From: Macrotis lagotis
Lineage: Eukaryota > Chordata > Mammalia > Peramelemorphia > Peramelidae
Direction of reading: 5' to 3'
NCBI RefSeq assembly: GCF_037893015.1
Contig: NC_133666.1
Coordinates: forward strand, 622,151,156-622,215,155
DNA length: 64,000 nt
The translations under genes were made by a program, and so were the position numbers. This document shows, piece by piece, positions 24,728 through 64,000 of the stretch. Position 1 is the first letter of the stretch. Each line of letters starts with the position of its first letter. The notes below the pieces were generated by a model. That model saw nothing but the letters and a program-made list of their open reading frames with translations, did not search any database and was not told where the DNA came from.

Positions 24728-24771
<44 letters not shown>
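24726..24771. repeat. (AC)n microsatellite
   Basis: About 20 AC units, downstream of the IQANK1 poly(A) signal. Confidence 0.95.
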
Positions 24772-24772
<1 letters not shown>

Positions 24773-24865
24773 CCTGATCCAGATGCATCTTCCATCTTCT
24801 TCCTTACTGGGAACCTCCGCTTCCCAATCCCAACCATGGATGGTGCCGAAGGCCTGAGTACAGAA

Positions 24866-24871
24866 TTTATT
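24866..24871 (-). terminator. IQANK1: Poly(A) signal AATAAA of IQANK1
   Basis: The plus strand reads TTTATT, i.e. AATAAA on the gene strand, 37 bases after the stop codon. If used, the 3' UTR would be only about 55-65 nt. A (TG/CA)n microsatellite follows about 95 bases further on. Confidence 0.75.
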
Positions 24872-24908
24872 GTCCACTCATACTCTTCCCCTTCATACTG
24901 CAAGATGC

Positions 24909-60885
<35,977 letters not shown>

Positions 60886-60977
60886 CTGTCATGGAGGTGA
60901 GGAAGAAATGAGAACCGAAAGAAGAGGATATGTGTGTGTAAACACATATTATACACATTCACATTGAGGATGTATGC

Positions 60978-60990
60978 ACACACATCCCCC
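60978..60990. repeat. Poly-C tract
   Basis: Run of about 13 C after a CA-rich stretch, just upstream of the IQ exon on the gene strand. Confidence 0.8.
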
Positions 60991-61059
60991 CCCCCCCCAA
61001 ATCACTAGTCTCTCCTCTCCAGGTTAGGAATCAAAACAAGCTTTCTCAGAGTCATACCA

Positions 61060-61995
61060 AACTCAACAAATCTAAAACTGAACTCATTAACTTTTCCCAA
61101 ACCTTCCCTTTCAAAATTCCCTATTTCTATTGAAGGCAACTTCATCTTTCCAATCACCCAATTTTATAACCTTTGAATTATTTTAGATTCCTGACTTTCT
61201 TTTATTCTTATATTTAATCAGTTTGAAAAATCTTGCCATTTCTACGTTCAAAACATCTCTCCAGTTCAAACCCTTTTTTCTGCTCACACACTACCACCTT
61301 AGTTCAGAACCTGGTCACCTCTTGCCCACATCAGACACTTGACACTTTAGGAACTGTATGATAATAGGCAAGTCACTTAACTCTTAGTAGCTGTGTGAAC
61401 TTGGCCAAGTCATTTCACCCTGATTGTCTCGAATTCAGGACCATCTTGAGTCATCCCAATTTATATCTGACTACTGGATTCAGAGGGCTCTGAGAAAGTG
61501 AGGGTGGTGAATTAGCACAGCATCCATCACTCAAATTTATTCATGTGGTTGTCATGGCATCATCTCCCTGATGTCATGGTCTTCTTTAAGAATGAAGGAC
61601 AAACATATAACATATAAGATGTGACCATGTGACTCCTCTCAGCAACTTCCTATTGCTTCTAATTTTTGTTTAGCTTTTTAAAGTCCTTTTTGACCTAGTC
61701 CTCACCTATCTTTTCCAGCCACACTAGACATTTCTTGCCCCCTACATGCAGTAATCCATTCAAAATGACCTTCTTCATACAGAGCCCATTTCCTATTTTC
61801 AGGCTCTGGATTTACCCTTCCCCATTCAATCCCTCCCCCCTCCTCCTTCCATGATTGAAATACATTCCTTTTTCTTCCTCAGCCTCAGTGTCCTGTCAGG
61901 CACCATCTTCTGCATGAGGCCATTGCTGACTCCAACTGCTAATACCCTCCCTCCAAAACTGCCTTATATTTGTCTATTTTGTATATAATTATATT
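61060..61995 (+). mobile_element. L2 3' UTR, interrupted
   Basis: aaatctaaaactgaactcat ... tctgctcacacactaccacc, then the RTE-SINE, then gactcctctcagcaacttcc ... caggcaccatcttctgcatgaggcc. The two halves are collinear L2. Confidence 0.8.
61340..61610 (+). mobile_element. RTE-tailed SINE inserted in L2
   Basis: Ends catggcatcatctccctgatgtcatggtcttctttaagaatgaaggacaa, the RTE-type 3' tail in plus sense. Splits the surrounding L2. Confidence 0.8.
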
Positions 61996-62272
61996 TATTT
62001 ACCGTATATGTTCAGATTCATTTTATGATTATTCTCTATATTATCTATGTCATCATGTACAGATATAGTTATTCATTTTATGTTTATCCTCTATAGTTAT
62101 TTATGTCATCAGAATATATACTTTTCTGGTGAGTGGGTACTTTCATTCTCCTTAGTCATGCTGACTCATCCTGAGACTGCTCTCAGGGCTGGAGGCCACC
62201 TGTATTCCCAGAGGCCCACCTCTCTTTCCCAGGTGGGTGGTGCCTCAGAAAGAGATAAAACTATCACCTCAC

Positions 62273-62309
62273 CCCTGGCTGCCTCAGGTTCCTCTACTAA
62301 TTCCTCAAA
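62273..62309 (-). CDS. Possible upstream IQANK1 mini-exon (tentative)
   Basis: On the minus strand, AG (62311-62310) then 37 bases reading FEELVEEPEAAR plus one base G, then a good donor GTGAGG. Its end phase (1) matches the 60885 exon, giving ...EAAR-E-PSKEDQ. Against it: a poor pyrimidine tract and a right flank that looks like an L2 tail. It has no ATG, so another 5' exon would still be needed. Confidence 0.25.
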
Positions 62310-62375
62310 CTAATATTTGTACAGTGCTTACTTAGCAAACTTCTGGGTGCATAGTAGGCACTTAATAAAGGATTG
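62290..62375 (+). mobile_element. L2 3' terminus fragment
   Basis: gtacagtgcttacttagcaaacttctgggtgcatagtaggcacttaataaaggattg. Confidence 0.6.
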
Positions 62376-62529
62376 CTTCCTTTCTTCTTTCCCAAGGGCA
62401 GCCTCCATTTCCTAGAAGGACCCAGGCCAGCCAGTCAGTCCTCATTCTCCTCCAGCCCTGTCCCTAAGTGGACTTTAAAACCATGTCCCTAATGGACACT
62501 TCCCTTCTCCTACTTTCTTTCTTTTTTCT

Positions 62530-62666
62530 TTTTTGTTTTTTGCAAGGTTATGGGGTTACATGACTTGCCCAAGTTAGTAAGTATCAGTGTTTGAGGTCAC
62601 ATTTGAACTCAGATCTTCCTGACTCCAGGGTGGGTGCTCTATCCTTTGAATTACCTAGCTGCCCCC
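62530..62666 (-). mobile_element. Marsupial SINE, diverged
   Basis: ttttttgcaaggttatgggg ... gaattacctagctgccccc. Confidence 0.88.
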
Positions 62667-62739
62667 ACCCCCACTTTTAAATTTCCTTTTGTGTATTATC
62701 TTCCCCCAAGAGAATAGAAGCACCTCCAAGGCAGAGAAG

Positions 62740-63230
62740 ATTTTTTTTATAAGAGGGCAGAGAGAAATATTGTAATTTTCCCTCCTTTTTCTGTATTTAG
62801 AGATAAATGTTATAATCCTTTTCTTTTTCTGATTTGTTACAATTCTTTCTTACAAGCAAATTCCTACAAGGAATAGGTATTCTGTTAAAATAGTTCATCT
62901 TTTGAAGCTGTTAAACCTTCCTATTTTGGAAACTAGCATCTCCAGGTTATCTCACCAGGCTTTCCTGGTCATACACCATAAATTCCTCAAGGCTACCTAG
63001 TGTAAACAAAGACCCTAACTCTCAGTTAACACTGAGTTAACGTCAAGGAACTATAATTTCTTAACCAAATCTATATAATTTTTAATTCTCCAGACACACC
63101 CAAGAACATAATCTTATGCCACTCTTCAGTCCCTCCTGGTGCCACCCCAAATCTCCCCTAACTCCTCTCTGCACAGCAGGTGGGCTACACTCCCTTTGAA
63201 AGTTTTGCTCACCCTCTCCCAACTGCTGAA
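62740..63230 (+). repeat. LTR-like dispersed repeat
   Basis: 62768-62860 resembles 7440-7545. The rest is C-rich and unassigned; no tRNA primer site or coding region seen. Confidence 0.3.
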
Positions 63231-63576
63231 TTCAGTTGATCTTAGGTAATCTCTCTGTTTACTTAGAGCTGTATTCTCTTCTTCTTCCCTCCCCCTTTCT
63301 GTCTTCTTTACTGTCCTGGATATTCTCACCAACCCATCTTGTAGCTATTTCTTCTTTGTTTAAACTTTACAAATTCTTAAAACCAACTCATTCTCTTTAC
63401 CTTGCCACTATTCCTAAAGAACTCAGTGAAGTAACTTGTAACTGTTTGCACTAACCTATGAATTAAAATTTATGTCTTTTCTGACCCTCCTAAATCAGAG
63501 AAACTTATGATTTCTTCACTGATAAACAAACTCCCACCAAACTTGCAAGCCCTCTCCCGGAGCAATTCTCCCTGCT

Positions 63577-63740
63577 ACCTTCCCTCCTCCCTTCCTTCCT
63601 CCCTTCCTCCCTTCCTCCCTTCCTTCCTTCCTTCCTTCCTTCCTTCCTTCCTTCCTTCCTTCCTTCCTTCCTTCCTTCCTTCCTTCCCTTCCCTTCCCTT
63701 CCCTTCCCTTCCCTTCCCTTCCCTTCCCTCTTCCTTCCTT
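63577..63740. repeat. (CCTT)n to (CCCTT)n tract
   Basis: Irregular CCTCCCTT units, then about 17 CCTT units, then about 9 CCCTT units. The long Ser/Pro/Leu and Lys/Glu/Gly frames through it are repeat artefacts. Confidence 0.95.
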
Positions 63741-64000
63741 CTTGAATAATTTCATCCCCTGTCCATTGCTGTTCTTCACACTTTTCCCGGGCTGGCTCAA
63801 TATTATCAAGCAGCTTCCCTGGACATTTTATAAAAAAGGCATGGTCAGTTAATGGTTTCACTGGTATTTATTAAGTTCCTACCATGTATGAAGCCCTGTG
63901 CTACATATTTTACAAATATTATCTCAGGCTCAGAGGGATGTCACTAAATTAAGGAGGTCTAAGAAAGGCTTCTTGTAGAAGATGGGGCTTTAATTGAGAC

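Noticed and set aside
63505..63861. 118-codon minus frame rich in Lys-Glu-Gly-Arg
   Set aside because: It is only the translation of the CCTT/CCCTT microsatellite.

Overview
The window looks like AT-rich nuclear DNA from a marsupial. It is packed with tRNA-derived SINEs carrying the marsupial head (GGCAGCTAGGTGGCRCAGTGG) and an internal CORE/MIR-like body, along with L1, L2, RTE and CR1/L3 LINE fragments. The abundance of SINE copies ending in a 'cttgcaaaaacctaaaaa' tail may point to an Australian lineage such as dasyurids or macropods, but that is a weak inference.

The one gene I recognise with confidence is on the minus strand and is very probably IQANK1 (IQ motif and ankyrin repeat domain-containing 1). 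Twelve coding exons, read from 60885 down to 24909, join with compatible splice phases into one open frame of 514 complete codons plus one partial N-terminal codon. Domain order is IQ motif, basic coiled coil, ankyrin repeats, long coiled coil, then a C-terminal domain resembling the AAA5 module of dynein heavy chains. The exons form clusters at 59.1-60.9 kb, 45.9-48.8 kb and 24.9-26.4 kb, separated by introns of about 10.3 and 19.5 kb. The stop codon and a poly(A) signal are present. The true start codon was not certainly found; a possible upstream mini-exon lies at 62273-62309.

Region by region: 1-24.8 kb is downstream intergenic DNA made mostly of mobile elements (an L1 ORF2 remnant at the left edge, L1 3' ends, SINEs, an L2 ORF2 remnant at 17.2-17.8 kb, an RTE LINE at 18.5-19.9 kb) plus two local inverted duplications. 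24.8-26.4 kb holds the 3' exons. 26.4-45.9 kb is the giant intron with CR1/L3, RTE and L2 debris. 45.9-48.8 kb holds the coiled-coil exons. 48.8-59.1 kb is the second large intron; on its plus strand at 54.4-54.9 kb sits an unexplained CCAAT/TATA promoter-like block followed by a short spliceable ORF. 59.1-60.9 kb holds the ankyrin and IQ exons, and 60.9-64 kb is L2, RTE-SINE and a CCTT microsatellite.

Only IQANK1 is a well supported protein-coding gene. Element names are from pattern recognition, not from a database search, and repeat boundaries are approximate to about 10-30 bases.
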